Shown in pieces: positions 35,756 through 46,445 of a stretch of 64,000 nucleotides of DNA. The stretch covers positions 1 to 64,000 of the forward strand of contig CAWJPL010000045.1 in assembly GCA_963844695.1 (NCBI GenBank). Reading direction: 5' to 3'. A model generated the notes under the pieces. It searched no databases, had not been told where the DNA came from, and saw nothing but the letters and a program-made list of their open reading frames with translations. The number at the start of each line of letters is the position of its first letter. Position 1 is the stretch's first letter. Source of the DNA: RYN-230 sp963844695 (GTDB lineage: Bacteria; Actinomycetota; Actinomycetes; Streptosporangiales; Streptosporangiaceae). The translations under genes and the position numbers were made by a program.

Positions 35756-38014
35756 CTACCGGGACAACAGCGAGCGGGCCCGGGATTCGATGGCCGCCTC
35801 GGACAGCAGGACGGCCTGCGCGGCGTCCCCCAGGGGGATGAAGCTGTCTTCGCTGTTAACACGGGTGATCGTCCCGGTGAACCCGGCGTCAACCAGGGTG
35901 GTGATGACGGCCTCGGACACCCCGCCGGTGCGCCTGGTCTCGTCGGCCACGAGCACCCGCCCGGTGACCGTGGCCTCGCGCAGGATGTCCTCGGCCGGCA
36001 GCGGCGCGATCCAGCGCAGGTCCAGTACCCGGCAGCCGATCCCGTCGGCGCCCAGCCGGGCGGCTACCCGCAGGCTCATCCGCAGCCCGTTCCCGAACGT
36101 GACGATGGTGAGGTCGCGCCCGTTCCCGTAGCCGCGGGCGCTGCCCACCGGGACGTAGCCGGCCGGCCAGAGTCCCGGCGGGTCGTAGCGGGCCAGCCAG
36201 CCCCCGTCGCCGGCCTGATGCAGGTCCCGGGTGTGGTAGAGCGCGATCGGCTCGAGGAAGACACAGACCCGGCCGTCTGCCTCCGCCGCGGCCAGGCAGG
36301 TCCGGAGCATGGCGGCCGCGTCGTCGGGCCGGGCCGGGCAGGCGACGATCAGCCCGGGGATCTCCCGCAGGCTGGCCAGCGCGTTGTCGTTATGGAAATG
36401 GCCGCCGAACCCTTCCTGATAGGCCAGGGAGGCGATGCGCAGCAGCAGCGGATTCTGGTACTGCCCCTGGGAGAAAAAGGACATCGTCGCGGCCTCGCCG
36501 CGGATCTGGTCGGCGGCGTTGTGCAGGTACGCCAGGTACTGGACCTCCGGGACCGGCAGCAGCCCGGCCAGGCCCGCCCCGAGGGCCAGGCCCAGGATGG
36601 ACTGCTCGTCGAGCAGGGTGTCGAAGACCCGCCTGGCCCCGAACCGCTCCGCCAGCCCGCGGGTGACCCCGTACACGCCGCCTTTGCGGGCCACGTCCTC
36701 GCCGAACACGAGCATGCCGGGCCGGGCGGCCAGCGCGTCCGCCAGCGCCGCGTTGATCGACTGGGCCAGGGTGAGGCCGCCGGCCGACTCCGGGAGCCGC
36801 CCGGCGAAGGCCTCGTCCCGGCGAGCGGGCTCCGCGGCCAGGCCGGCCCCGGCCCAGACCTGCTCGGGATGGTACGGCGCGAGGGGCTCCATCACCTGGG
36901 CGGCGGTGGCCAGGCGGGGGCTCCCGGCCACCTCGGCGGCGAGGCCGAGGATCGCGGCCCGCGACTTCTCGTAGCGCGCGGTCACCTCGGCCGGGGTCAG
37001 CAGGCCCGCGGTCACCAGCAGCCGGGCCGTGCCGAGCAGCGGGTCGGCGGCCAGGTCGGCGGCGACCGCGGCCGGCGGCCCGGTAGCCGCTTTCCACGTC
37101 CGAGCCCGGCGTGCCCGCCGAAACGCACCATGGCCAGGTGCAGGAACGCGGGGGAGCGCCGCTCCCGGACCCAGGCCGCGGCGGCCAGCGCCGCGTCGTA
37201 CACGGCGGCCAGGTCAGACCCGTCGGCGTGGAAATACCCGACGCCCGGCACGGACGCCGCCGCGCCCTGGACCCATCCGGGGGGCGTCCGGACGCTGATG
37301 CCGAGCCCGTTGTCCTCGATCACCATCAGCAGCGGCAGCGGCAGATGCTGGTAGGCGCAGTACGCGGCGGTGTTGATCGCGCCCGCGGCGGTGGAGTGGT
37401 TGAAGGACGCGTCGCCGATGCCGGCCATGACGATCGCGTCCGCGGGCCACGGCGCGGGCCGGCCGAGCCGGGCCGCCCGGTCCAGGGCGAAGGCCAGGCC
37501 GACGGCGCGGGGGAGGTGCGAGGCGATCGTCGAGGTGAGCGGGATGACGTTCAGCTGCCGGTGGCCGAACACCTTGTGGCGGCCGCCGGCGATGGGCTCG
37601 TCCGCCGCGGCCACCAGCCCGAGCAGGACGTCCCGGACGCCGTCCCGGGGCGGGCTGGCCTGCTGGCACCGGGCCAGGTAGAAGGCGCCGGATCGGTAGT
37701 GCAGCCAGGGCCGGGTCGGTGATCCGCAGCGCCGCGGCGACCCCCGCGTTCCCCTCGTGCCCGGATGACCCGATCGTGTAGTACCCGGCGTCCCGGGCGC
37801 GCAGCCACCGGGCGGCCAGATCGAGGTGGCGGCTGGCCAGCTGCGCGTCGAAGAGCTCCAGGGCGCGCTGCCCGGTCAGGGCGGAGCCGTCCCGGATCGG
37901 GTCCGTCCCGGCGGGACGCGGCCCGGCGTCCGGGCTGGGAGCGCCGTCGAGCGCGCCCAGCGCCTCGGCCAGGTGACGCTCGACGGGGTCTCGTTCCGCC
38001 TGGCCTGGGCTCAT
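35756..38014 (-). pseudogene. Fused alpha/beta 2-oxoacid dehydrogenase E1 component, three +1 shifts
   Basis: A single E1 gene with the alpha (TPP-binding) part first and the beta part second. The alpha region has GSSGHEGNAGVAAALR, VIPLTSTIASHLPRAVGLAF, the TPP motif MAGIGDASFNHSTAAGAINT ending in VIEDNGLGIS, and MVRFGGHAG. The beta region has MLVFGEDVARKGGVYGVTRG and LDEQSILGLALGAGLAGLLP. Extra bases near 37705, 37115 and 37090 change the frame three times, adding up to a full codon, so N- and C-termini share a frame. Repaired, it is about 752 residues, normal for the branched-chain-type fused E1. No E2/E3 gene is near. I suspect sequencing errors. Confidence 0.8.
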
Positions 38015-38084
38015 CCCTCTACCGTAAGGCGGCTTGCTCTACGGTGGGTGCGGCACTGTTACTGGCGTTATCGAAGGAGGTCTC

Positions 38085-39113
38085 ATGCTGCCCTGGTCCG
38101 CCGAGCTGGCTGGTCGAATCGACGAGCACGTGATCACCAGCGAGTTGCTGCGCGGCAACCCGCTGGGCGATCCGTACGAGCGGCCGCTGTGGGTCTACGT
38201 CCCGCCCGGCTACGACGAGGACTCGGCCAAGCGGTACGCCACGGTGTACGTGATCCAGGGCTACACCGGTCACCTGGCCATGTGGCGGAACCGCTCGCCG
38301 TACCGGCAGCCGTTCCCCGAGACGGCCGACGCGGTGTTCGCGTCCGGGCAGGCGCCCGGGGCGATCGTGGTCTTCGTGGACGCCTGGACCCGCTACGGGG
38401 GGAGCCAGTTCGTCGACTCCCCGGGGACCGGGCAGTACCACTCCTACCTGTGCGACGAGGTGGTGCCCTGGGTGGACGCGCACTACCGGACCCAGCCCGC
38501 GGCCGCGCACCGCGCGATCACCGGCAAGTCCAGTGGCGGCTTCGGCGCGATGATCACCCCGATGCTCCGGCCCGACCTGTTCGGGGCCCTGGCCACGCAC
38601 GCCGGGGACTCGCTGTACGAGCTCTGCTACGTCCCGGAGTTCGGCAAGTCCGCGCGTCACCTCCGGGACTACGACGGCGACATCTGGCGCTGGTGGGAGG
38701 ACTTCAACTCGCGGGTCTCCTTCACCAAGGAGGCCGATCACGACCTGCTGATGCTGCTGGGCGTGTCGGCCTGCTTCTCCGCCACCCCGGACGGCCAGGT
38801 GGAGCTGCCGTTCGAGCCGCAGACCGGCAGGCTCCGGCCGCAGGTGTGGCAGCGCTGGCTGGACTGGGACCCGGTCCGGATGGTGCCGCGCTACAGCGAG
38901 GCGCTCCGCGGGCTGGGCGCGATCTGGATCGACGCCGGAAAGCGCGACGAATGGTTCCTCGACCTGGGCGCGGAGGCCTTCCGGGCCGCGCTGGGGGAGG
39001 CCGGGGTGGCTGACGAGGTGATCCATTTCGAGCTGTTCGAGGGTACTCACATGAGCATCGATTACCGGTATCCGGCCTCGCTGGCCTGGCTGGCCACCCG
39101 CATCGCGGTGTAG
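38085..39113 (+). CDS. Esterase of the alpha/beta-hydrolase (putative esterase/antigen 85-like) family
   Basis: 342 residues from the ATG at 38085 with AAGGAGG upstream. LWVYVPPGYDEDSAKRYATV and VIQGYTGHLAMWRNRS begin the hydrolase core. The nucleophile Ser lies in AITGKSSGGFGAMITPM, and the His probably in LFEGTHMSIDYRYPASL. There is no signal peptide, so it is likely cytoplasmic. The substrate is unknown; ester or thioester hydrolysis is expected. Divergent from the E1 gene (70 bases apart). Confidence 0.85.
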   Translation: MLPWSAELAGRIDEHVITSELLRGNPLGDPYERPLWVYVPPGYDEDSAKRYATVYVIQGYTGHLAMWRNRSPYRQPFPETADAVFASGQAPGAIVVFVDAWTRYGGSQFVDSPGTGQYHSYLCDEVVPWVDAHYRTQPAAAHRAITGKSSGGFGAMITPMLRPDLFGALATHAGDSLYELCYVPEFGKSARHLRDYDGDIWRWWEDFNSRVSFTKEADHDLLMLLGVSACFSATPDGQVELPFEPQTGRLRPQVWQRWLDWDPVRMVPRYSEALRGLGAIWIDAGKRDEWFLDLGAEAFRAALGEAGVADEVIHFELFEGTHMSIDYRYPASLAWLATRIAV

Positions 39114-39255
39114 CGCCCTGGCCTGCACCGGAAACGGTCAGCCGACTTGGTAATAAAGTCGTAAGCCCAAATAGGGGTCCGCTCGTGAACGAGTACGCGG
39201 GATAGTACGTGCTCGGGTTTAAATGTCCGCCCCTCCTCACGAGCGGAGAGACACT

Positions 39256-39861
39256 ATGCGTTACCGCAGATGGGCGCCGGCGGTCCTCGCCATTCCCGCC
39301 CTGCTGCTGGCCGCGTGCGGCAGCAGCACCTCACCCGGTACCTCAGCGAGCGCCATGAGCGGCACCAAGTCCGCCTCAGCCATGTCCACCAAGTCCAGCT
39401 CGATGGGCGGCAGTTCCGGGATGAGCTCGTCCGGCACCGTCGCGCTGGAGAAGGTCAAGACGGCCATCGGGCCGGTGCTGGCCGACGCCAAGGGCTTCAC
39501 CCTGTACTGGTACGCCAAGGACACCACCATGACCTCGGCCTGCACTGGCTCCTGCGCCACCGCCTGGCCGCCGGTCACCGGAAAGCCCGGGGCGGCCATG
39601 GGCGTGCGCCTGGTCGGCAAGTTCGGCACGATCAAGCGCCCCAACGGCGCGCTGCAGGCCACCTACAAGGGGCACCCGCTGTACACCTACGCGGGTGACA
39701 GCGCCCCCGGCCAGACCAAGGGCAACGGGCTGGACGGCACCTGGCACGTGATCCACGTCAACCCGAAGGGCGCCGTCGCCCGGCCAGGCGCGATGATGTC
39801 CTCGCCCACCCCGTCGGCGTCCAAGTCGGGCAGCGGCGGTTACGGGGGCGGCGGGTACTGA
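39256..39861 (+). CDS. Secreted lipoprotein with Lipoprotein_15 repeats
   Basis: 201 residues. The signal LAIPALLLAAC places the lipidated Cys at residue 21. A Ser/Met-rich linker (SAMSTKSSSMGGSSGMSSSG) follows. Then come two copies of the secreted repeat of unknown function: the GFTLYWYAKDTTMTSACTG with CATAWPPVTGKPG unit and the HPLYTYAGDSAPGQTKG with NGLDGTWHVI unit. It ends in a Ser/Gly tail (SGSGGYGGGGY). The Met/Ser-rich linker could bind metal, which is a guess. GAGCGGAGAG lies upstream of the ATG. Confidence 0.88.
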   Translation: MRYRRWAPAVLAIPALLLAACGSSTSPGTSASAMSGTKSASAMSTKSSSMGGSSGMSSSGTVALEKVKTAIGPVLADAKGFTLYWYAKDTTMTSACTGSCATAWPPVTGKPGAAMGVRLVGKFGTIKRPNGALQATYKGHPLYTYAGDSAPGQTKGNGLDGTWHVIHVNPKGAVARPGAMMSSPTPSASKSGSGGYGGGGY

Positions 39862-39959
39862 AGCCCAGCCCCGCCAGCCCGGGGAGCCCGTCCTCGACCA
39901 GCCGGCCCCCGGGCCGACAGCACGGTTGAGGTTCGCCGCCGGGTGAAAGATAACCCGGT

Positions 39960-41689
<1,730 letters not shown>

Positions 41690-41690
<1 letters not shown>

Positions 41691-41945
41691 CGGCGCGATC
41701 CTCGGGGCGATCCTGTTCCCGGTGGGGTTCGAGGAGATCACGCGGTTCATCCCGACCTCGAACAGCCTGCCGCCGAATCTCATCCCGTCGCTGCAGTGGG
41801 TTGCGATCGGGCTGCTCATCGTGATCTTCCTGTGGGTGCGGCCGCAGGGGATCCTGCCGGAGCGCAAGCGGGTGATCGGCTCCGGGGTCGGCTGGGCGGC
41901 GACGGCGGGCGGGGCGAACGCGGGCTGGCTCCGATGCGGTGGCTG
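41690..41945 (+). pseudogene. C-terminal fragment of a branched-chain amino-acid ABC permease (LivM-like)
   Basis: The segment LGAILGAILFPVGFEEITRF, followed by LQWVAIGLLIVIFLWVRPQG and ILPERKRVIG, is the last part of a LivM-type permease. The rest of the permease is absent: the sequence to the left is MFS exporter. The join falls at a GAIL-like stretch that both families share. Either a chimeric assembly or a real deletion-fusion. Confidence 0.6.
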
Positions 41946-42159
41946 AGACCGAACGGCGATCCCGCCGTCCGGCAGATGGTGACCGTGGTCGCATCGACGC
42001 ACGCTCTTCGCCCTGCCCGCCGTCACCTCGCGCACCGGAGCCGGATGGCTCGGCTTCGCCTTCGGCGTCGCCGTCGCCTCGCGCCCGGAGCCGGACGGTT
42101 CGGCTGCGTCTTCGGCGGCGGTGTTCTCCTCGCGGCGCCGGTGGCCGGCGGCTAGGCTG

Positions 42160-42915
42160 GCGGCGGCTGCGCGCGGTGGCGCTGCGAGGCGGTGGAGGTG
42201 GTGCGGGAGTTCGGGGGGTGCGGGCGGTGGCCGGGGTGTCGTTCCAGGTGCGGAAGGGCACGCCGACGGGGGTGAACCGGGCCGCACGGGGCGAGCAAGC
42301 CAGCGCTGCTGGCCCTGCTGGCCGGGATCCTGGGGGTGACGTCCGGGAGGATCCTCTATGAGGGGCGGGATATCACGGGGGTGCCGGCGTACCGGCGGGC
42401 GCGGCTGGGGCTGGTCCGCACGTCCAGCTGCCACGCGTACACGGTGTCGATCGACACGGTCTTCCTGGCCGCGGTCCCGGTCGCGGCGATCGGTTTCGCG
42501 GTTCCTGCTCGGGATGCGCTCCTGGGGCGAGGTTGAGCCGCGGCGCTCGACGGGCGGAAGCGCATCCTCGACCGGTTCGGCCTGGAGCAGTTCGCCAACC
42601 ACTACGCCGGAGAGCTCAGCGGCGGCCAGCGCAGGCTGGTCGAGATCATGCGGGCGCTGATGACCGAGCCGACCGCGCTGCTGCTCGACGAGCCGATGGC
42701 GGGCGTGCAGCCGACCTGGCCGGGCGCATCGGCAACGAGCTCGTCGCGCTGGCGCGGAAGGGATGACGGTCCTCATGGTCGAGCAGGAGCTGGCCAGCAT
42801 GGCCGAGTCTGTGATCCGGTCGTGGTGATGGCCGAAGGGGCGGACCTCGCCGAGGGGACGATGGAACAGCTACGCAGGCGCAGCGAGGTCGTGGAGGCCT
42901 ACCTTGTCGGCGGAG
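42160..42915 (+). pseudogene. Branched-chain amino-acid ABC ATPase (LivG-like), disrupted
   Basis: Pieces of a LivG ATPase in several frames: VRAVAGVSFQVRKG, a damaged Walker A region around 42260-42310, LAGILGVTSGRILYEGRDIT and GVPAYRRARLGLVRT. After an intruding segment (42430-42530) come ILDRFGLEQFANHYAGELSG, GGQRRLVEIMRALMTEPTAL and the Walker B LLLDEPMAGVQPT, then VLMVEQELASMAE and EGTMEQLRRRSEVVEAYL. At least four frame changes are needed. Confidence 0.65.
42430..42530 (+). other. MFS-like C-terminal helix embedded inside the LivG-like gene
   Basis: Here the LivG homology stops and the translation HAYTVSIDTVFLAAVPVAAI, then GFAV, appears. This is the usual last-helix sequence of DHA2 MFS exporters, which is missing from the MFS gene upstream. 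It contains the 14-base palindrome GTGTCGATCGACAC (42444-42457). LivG homology resumes about 42545. Confidence 0.5.
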
Positions 42916-43600
42916 CTGGCCCTGCACGGTGCTCCCGAGGCGGGCGAAGAAGGGCACCGCCGGCTACGGCGAGGAACCGGCGAGCCGGGACATCACGGTG
43001 AGCGCGGACCCGGGCGAGGTGGACGCGCTGGTGGGCCCAACGGGTCGGGCAAGAGCACGCTGCTCAAGAGCCTGGTCGGGGTGGTGCGACTGTCGTCCGG
43101 CACGGTAAAGGTCGGCGACCGGGACCTCACTAACGCAGCGCCCGAGGAAGTAGCCCGGGCCGCCGTCGGCTACGTGCCCCAGGTGGATGACGTGTTCAGC
43201 CCGCTCACCGTCCGGGAGAACCTCGAGATGGGTGGCTACCGGCTGCGTCGAGCGCGGTGGCGGAGCGGGTCGAGCGGGAGCTGGCAGATGCCCCGGCCGG
43301 GGGCATGCTCGGCCGCGCGCCGGGAGCGCGCGGCGAGCGGATGCTCGCCGCGGGCCGGGAGCTCATGCTCGATGCGAGCTGCTGCAGGGATTCGACCCCG
43401 AGCCGCACGCCGACCTGGCCGCCATGCTCACCAAGCTGTCCCCACTGGCGACCTGCTCGGCGACGACGCGGACCGCACCGCTCGTCAAGCCGGTGTGGCC
43501 AGCTCGGACCGCGCTACGTGCTCGGCGACGGCGAGTGCGGATTGCCGGGTCAGCCGGTGAGCTGTCAGCCCGCCCGGATTTCATCGAGTCCTTCCGCGGG
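42915..43600 (+). pseudogene. Branched-chain amino-acid ABC ATPase (LivF-like), disrupted
   Basis: The clear core is GPNGSGKSTLLKSLVGVVRL (Walker A), DRDLTNAAPEEVARAAVGYV and DVFSPLTVRENLEMGGYRL, a LivF pattern. After 43245 it falls apart: AERVERELADA and RMLAAGRELMLD-like remnants of the signature region appear in another frame. The Walker B LDEPTAGL segment is missing, and only the tail (IAGSAGELSARPDFIESF) is recognisable near 43540-43600. It lies directly before cutA. Confidence 0.62.
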
Positions 43601-43621
43601 CTGGGCGTACGATCAAACGAC

Positions 43622-44005
43622 ATGGCAGGTCAGGACGGCACGGCGACCGGCGGTGACCCAGCAGCGGGTGCCGCCGCGGATCCCGCACGGTACCTTCAGG
43701 TCCAGACGACCACCGACTCCCGGGCGGAAGCGGTCGAACTCGGCCGCAGCGCCGTGGAGGCCCGGCTGGCGGCGTGCGCCCAGGTGGCGGGCCCGGTGGT
43801 GAGCAGCTACTGGTGGGAAGGCGACCTCGAGCGGGCCGAGGAATGGCTGCTGTACCTGAAGCTCCCGGCCGCGCGCTACCAGGAACTCGCGGACTTCCTC
43901 ACCCAGCGGCACAGCTACGACGAACCGGAGATCATCGCCACGGCGATCGTGGCGGGGTCCGCGGCCTACCTCAGCTGGATTGAGGAAGTAACCCAGCCGC
44001 GGTGA
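43622..44005 (+). CDS. cutA: CutA-type divalent-cation tolerance protein
   Basis: 127 residues, ATG at 43622. After a variable N-terminus the CutA core is complete: RYLQVQTTTDSRAEAVELGR, VEARLAACAQVAGPVVSSYW, WEGDLERAEEWLLYLKLPAA and HSYDEPEIIATAIVAGSAAY. CutA forms small trimers; links to copper tolerance are old and indirect. It is the first intact gene after the damaged Liv region. The stop lies within a 21-base tandem repeat. Confidence 0.9.
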   Translation: MAGQDGTATGGDPAAGAAADPARYLQVQTTTDSRAEAVELGRSAVEARLAACAQVAGPVVSSYWWEGDLERAEEWLLYLKLPAARYQELADFLTQRHSYDEPEIIATAIVAGSAAYLSWIEEVTQPR

Positions 44006-44036
44006 CCGCGGAAAGGGCCGCGGTGACCGCGGAAAG
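43996..44036. repeat. Tandem 21-bp duplication across the cutA stop
   Basis: GCCGCGGTGACCGCGGAAAG occurs at 43996-44015 and again at 44017-44036. The first copy contains the cutA stop TGA (44003-44005). Each unit holds two CCGCGG palindromes and can fold, so it may also act as a terminator between the convergent genes. Confidence 0.85.
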
Positions 44037-44075
44037 GTCTGCCCCGCGCACTCCTGACTAGGGTGGCCGCAGGTC

Positions 44076-44673
44076 TCACCGGCTGGCGGGCACCGGCGCG
44101 TTCCACATCAGCACGACCGGCTGGCCGTGCTCGGTGCCGAGGGTGGACAGCGTCCCGGTGTCCAGCCGCAGCAGGCGCCCCGACGCCGGCTCCAGGCCGA
44201 GCCAGCGGGCCGCCAGCACGCGGAGAAAGTGCGCGTGGGACACGAGCGCCACGTCCCCCCCGGCCAGCAGCGGGCGGACCCGGGAGAGCACCGCGTCCGC
44301 GCGGGCCCCGACCTGATCCACGGTCTCCCCGGGGTGCGCGGCGTCGCCGGGAATCACCCCGTCCCGCCACAGGTACCAGCCGGGACGCTGCTCCTGGATC
44401 TGCGGGGTGGTCAGCCCCTCGTAGCCGCCGTAGTCCCACTCCTGCAGATCGGGGTCGGGCTGCGCGTTCAGCCCGGCCAGCTCCGCGGTCCGCACGGCGC
44501 GCTGCTGCCGGGCTGGTGAACGCGGCCCGCACCTGGCGGGCGGCGAGCGCCGGGGCCAGTGCCTTGGCGGCCTGCTCGCCTTCCGGCGTGAGCGGGATGT
44601 CCGTCCGCCCGGTGTGCCGCCCGTCTTTGCTCCACTCCGTCTGGCCGTGCCGGAGCAGGATCAGTTCTCCCAT
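44076..44673 (-). pseudogene. Histidine phosphatase (phosphoglycerate mutase-like), one frameshift
   Basis: It starts ILLRHGQTEWSKDGRHTGRT with the catalytic His of the RHG motif, then DIPLTPEGEQAAKALAPALA. Near 44510 a +1 shift in a GC-rich stretch breaks it; it resumes VRTAELAGLNAQPDPDLQEW and DYGGYEGLTTPQIQEQRPGW. The second catalytic His is in VALVSHAHFLRVLAARWLGL. Repaired length is about 198 residues, normal for the family. It is probably a general phosphatase rather than the glycolytic mutase, because such short actinobacterial members act on various phosphates. The shift may be an error. Confidence 0.82.
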
Positions 44674-44743
44674 GGCACCCATCTTGGCTGACGCGGGCCG
44701 CGGGTGGCGGCCCGCCACCGATCAGGCTCACGCCTGAATCGGG

Positions 44744-44772
44744 TTGACCCGCCGGGCTTCCACATGTAAGTT
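44744..44772 (+). promoter_or_regulatory. Candidate sigma-70 type promoter of the ArsR-type operon
   Basis: TTGACC (44744-44749), 17 bases, TAAGTT (44767-44772), followed by a T-run and, about 30 bases on, the start of the regulator gene. This spacing and -35 box are close to the housekeeping consensus. Confidence 0.45.
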
Positions 44773-44805
44773 TTTTCTGACAGGTGAAAGGAAGGCGACG
44801 AGGGA

Positions 44806-45162
44806 GTGACGCTGACCAGCGACGAGCTGCTGACCGTGCTCACAGCGGTGGCGAATCCGCACCGGATGCGGATCGTCGCGGAGCTGCGAGACGGCCGGGT
44901 GCACGTCAGCGAGCTGGCCCGGCGGCTCGGCATGTCCCGGCCATTGCTGTACATGCACCTGGACAAGCTGGAGAAGGCGGGACTGGTGAGCGGCCAGCTG
45001 GAGCTGTCCGAGGACGGCAAGGCCATGAAGTACTTCGAGCTGGCGCCGTTCGACCTGCACCTCAACGCGGAAACGATCATCACGGCGCTACGCAACGGAA
45101 GCGGCGCAGAAGGGAACGACGTGAACACGCAAGGGGCCGGCCCGGAAGGAAGGGCCACATGA
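44806..45162 (+). CDS. ArsR-type winged-helix transcriptional regulator
   Basis: 118 residues, GTG start with GACGAGGGA before it. The winged helix is VANPHRMRIVAELRDGRVHV, SELARRLGMSRPLLYMHLDK, and LEKAGLVSGQLELSEDGKAM (wing). No metal-binding Cys cluster is present, so it senses something other than classical ArsR metals. It overlaps the next gene by four bases (ATGA), and that gene overlaps a third, giving a three-gene coupled operon in which it is probably an autoregulator. Confidence 0.85.
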   Translation: MTLTSDELLTVLTAVANPHRMRIVAELRDGRVHVSELARRLGMSRPLLYMHLDKLEKAGLVSGQLELSEDGKAMKYFELAPFDLHLNAETIITALRNGSGAEGNDVNTQGAGPEGRAT

Positions 45163-45461
45163 CCGCGACGCAGATGACCGCGACGCACGCGGCCACGACG
45201 CACGTGGCCGCACTGACGAGCAGCGCGGAAGCAGGCATCCTTATCGGCCTGGGCATCCCGTTCTGCATTTGCGCGGCGACCGCCATCATCGTCTGGGCCT
45301 ACTTCCGGCTGCAGAGTCACCGCGCCGACGCGGTGGCGATGGCCGAGTACCGCAAACTGGCCGAGGAAGCCGTGGCCAACCAGCAGGAGCTGCGGACCGA
45401 ACTGGCCAAGCTGACCGAGCACGTGCAGGCGGTCGAGCAGCTCATGCGAGACGTGGGATGA
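45159..45461 (+). CDS. Small single-helix membrane protein with coiled coil
   Basis: 100 residues. The N-terminus has near-repeats (MTATQMTATHAATTHVAALT). A membrane helix lies at about 25-48 (AGILIGLGIPFCICAATAII), followed by a charged coiled coil (AEYRKLAEEAVANQQELRTE, LAKLTEHVQAVEQLM). It resembles small proteins that partner PadR/ArsR-type regulators in actinobacteria, but I know no function. It is coupled to the regulator before it and to the sensor-domain gene after it by four-base overlaps. Confidence 0.8.
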   Translation: MTATQMTATHAATTHVAALTSSAEAGILIGLGIPFCICAATAIIVWAYFRLQSHRADAVAMAEYRKLAEEAVANQQELRTELAKLTEHVQAVEQLMRDVG

Positions 45462-46310
45462 GCGCGGCGCGCCCTGACGGCGCGGCGGGCGGGTCCCCGC
45501 CGCCTGTCCCGGGCGCTGTCCCGGCCCGCCGGGCCGCCCCGTCCCCGCTGCGGCTCTACCCCAACCCGGTGCGGCAGGCCCTGTCGGCCAGCACTTGGCG
45601 CGCCGCAAGCTTCCTGGCCGTGTACGTCTTCGTCGCGGGCTGGCTGCTGTTCGCCGTCGCCTTCACCGCGACGGTGACCGCCGCCGTGTTCCTGATCACG
45701 CTGGCCGGGATCCCGCTGCTGGTCGGGGCGGCGGGGGTGCTGCACGGCTGCGCCGCCACCGAGCGCGCCCGGCTGCGGTCGGTGCTGGCCGGGCCAGTCG
45801 CGGGTGGCTACCGCCAGGTGACCGGCCGGGGGATCATGGCCCAGGTCAGGACCCGGTGGCGGGATCCGGCCACCTGGCGGGAGGTCGCCTACCTGATCGG
45901 GCTGTGGCCGCTGCTGTTCGGCCTGGACACGGTCGTGCTCACCGTCTGGCTCACCCTGCTCGCCGGGGTGACCCTGCCGGCCTGGTACTGGGCCCCCCGC
46001 GGCAACGTCGGCCTGAGCTATACCGCCGGCGGCGTGCCAGTGCACGGCGTGGCGCTGGGCTACTTCCCGCACGGCCCGAACGGGCCTGGCTGCCTGGGGT
46101 CTCTACGTGGACACCCTGCCCCGGGCCTTCGCCGCCGCGGCCTGCTTCCTGGTCGCGTTCCTGCTCTTCAACTACGTGCTCGTGGTCACGGCCCGCGCTC
46201 ACGCCCGCATCGCGGCCGCCCTGCTGCGCGCGCCCGCCGACCCGCTCGCGCCGGTCAGGGAGGTGCTCACCCACCCGGGCCCGCTGGGCCCGCTGCACGC
46301 TGCTCGCTAA
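45458..46310 (+). pseudogene. Sensor-domain membrane protein, one frameshift
   Basis: A stand-alone Sensor domain, the membrane domain usually found before actinobacterial histidine kinases. After a Pro-rich N-terminus come LYPNPVRQALSASTWRAASF, helices in AVYVFVAGWLLFAVAFTATV and FLITLAGIPLLVGAAGVLHG, and the segment RDPATWREVAYLIGLWPLLF. A +1 shift near 46080-46085 interrupts it. The correct frame continues GLYVDTLPRAFAAAACFLVA, then FLLFNYVLVVTARAHARIAA, and ends at the TAA 46308-46310. Repaired length is about 283 residues. That TAA lies in the first unit of a fourfold tandem repeat. Confidence 0.75.
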
Positions 46311-46360
46311 GACCAGCTCGCTAAGACCAGATCGCTAAGACCAGATCGCTAAGACCAGCC
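46305..46360. repeat. Four tandem 14-bp units across the stop of the sensor gene
   Basis: Units CGCTAAGACCAGCT, CGCTAAGACCAGAT, CGCTAAGACCAGAT, CGCTAAGACCAGCC at 46305, 46319, 46333 and 46347. The first carries the stop codon TAA (46308-46310); later units place TAA in shifting frames, since 14 is not a multiple of three. Confidence 0.92.
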
Positions 46361-46374
46361 AGTAATGCCGCGCC

Positions 46375-46405
46375 CCCGCCCACGAGGGATCAGCTCGTGG
46401 GCGGG
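46375..46405 (+). terminator. 12-bp perfect stem hairpin
   Basis: CCCGCCCACGAG (46375-46386) and CTCGTGGGCGGG (46394-46405) pair perfectly around the loop GGATCAG. There is no U-run. It sits between the sensor operon and the first MMPL gene, so it is a terminator for the former or a 5' leader structure of the latter. Confidence 0.55.
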
Positions 46406-46445
46406 AGCAAACGACAGACTCACGCTCCGCCCTTGAGAGAAGGCC

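Noticed and set aside
35603..37354. A 583-codon plus-strand open frame
   Set aside because: Antisense to the E1 gene, made of Gly/Gln/Arg-rich sequence without motifs.
37826..39013. A 395-codon plus-strand open frame over the esterase region
   Set aside because: It is the wrong frame of the esterase gene; the frame from 38085 has the GKSSGG nucleophile motif and a strong ribosome binding site.
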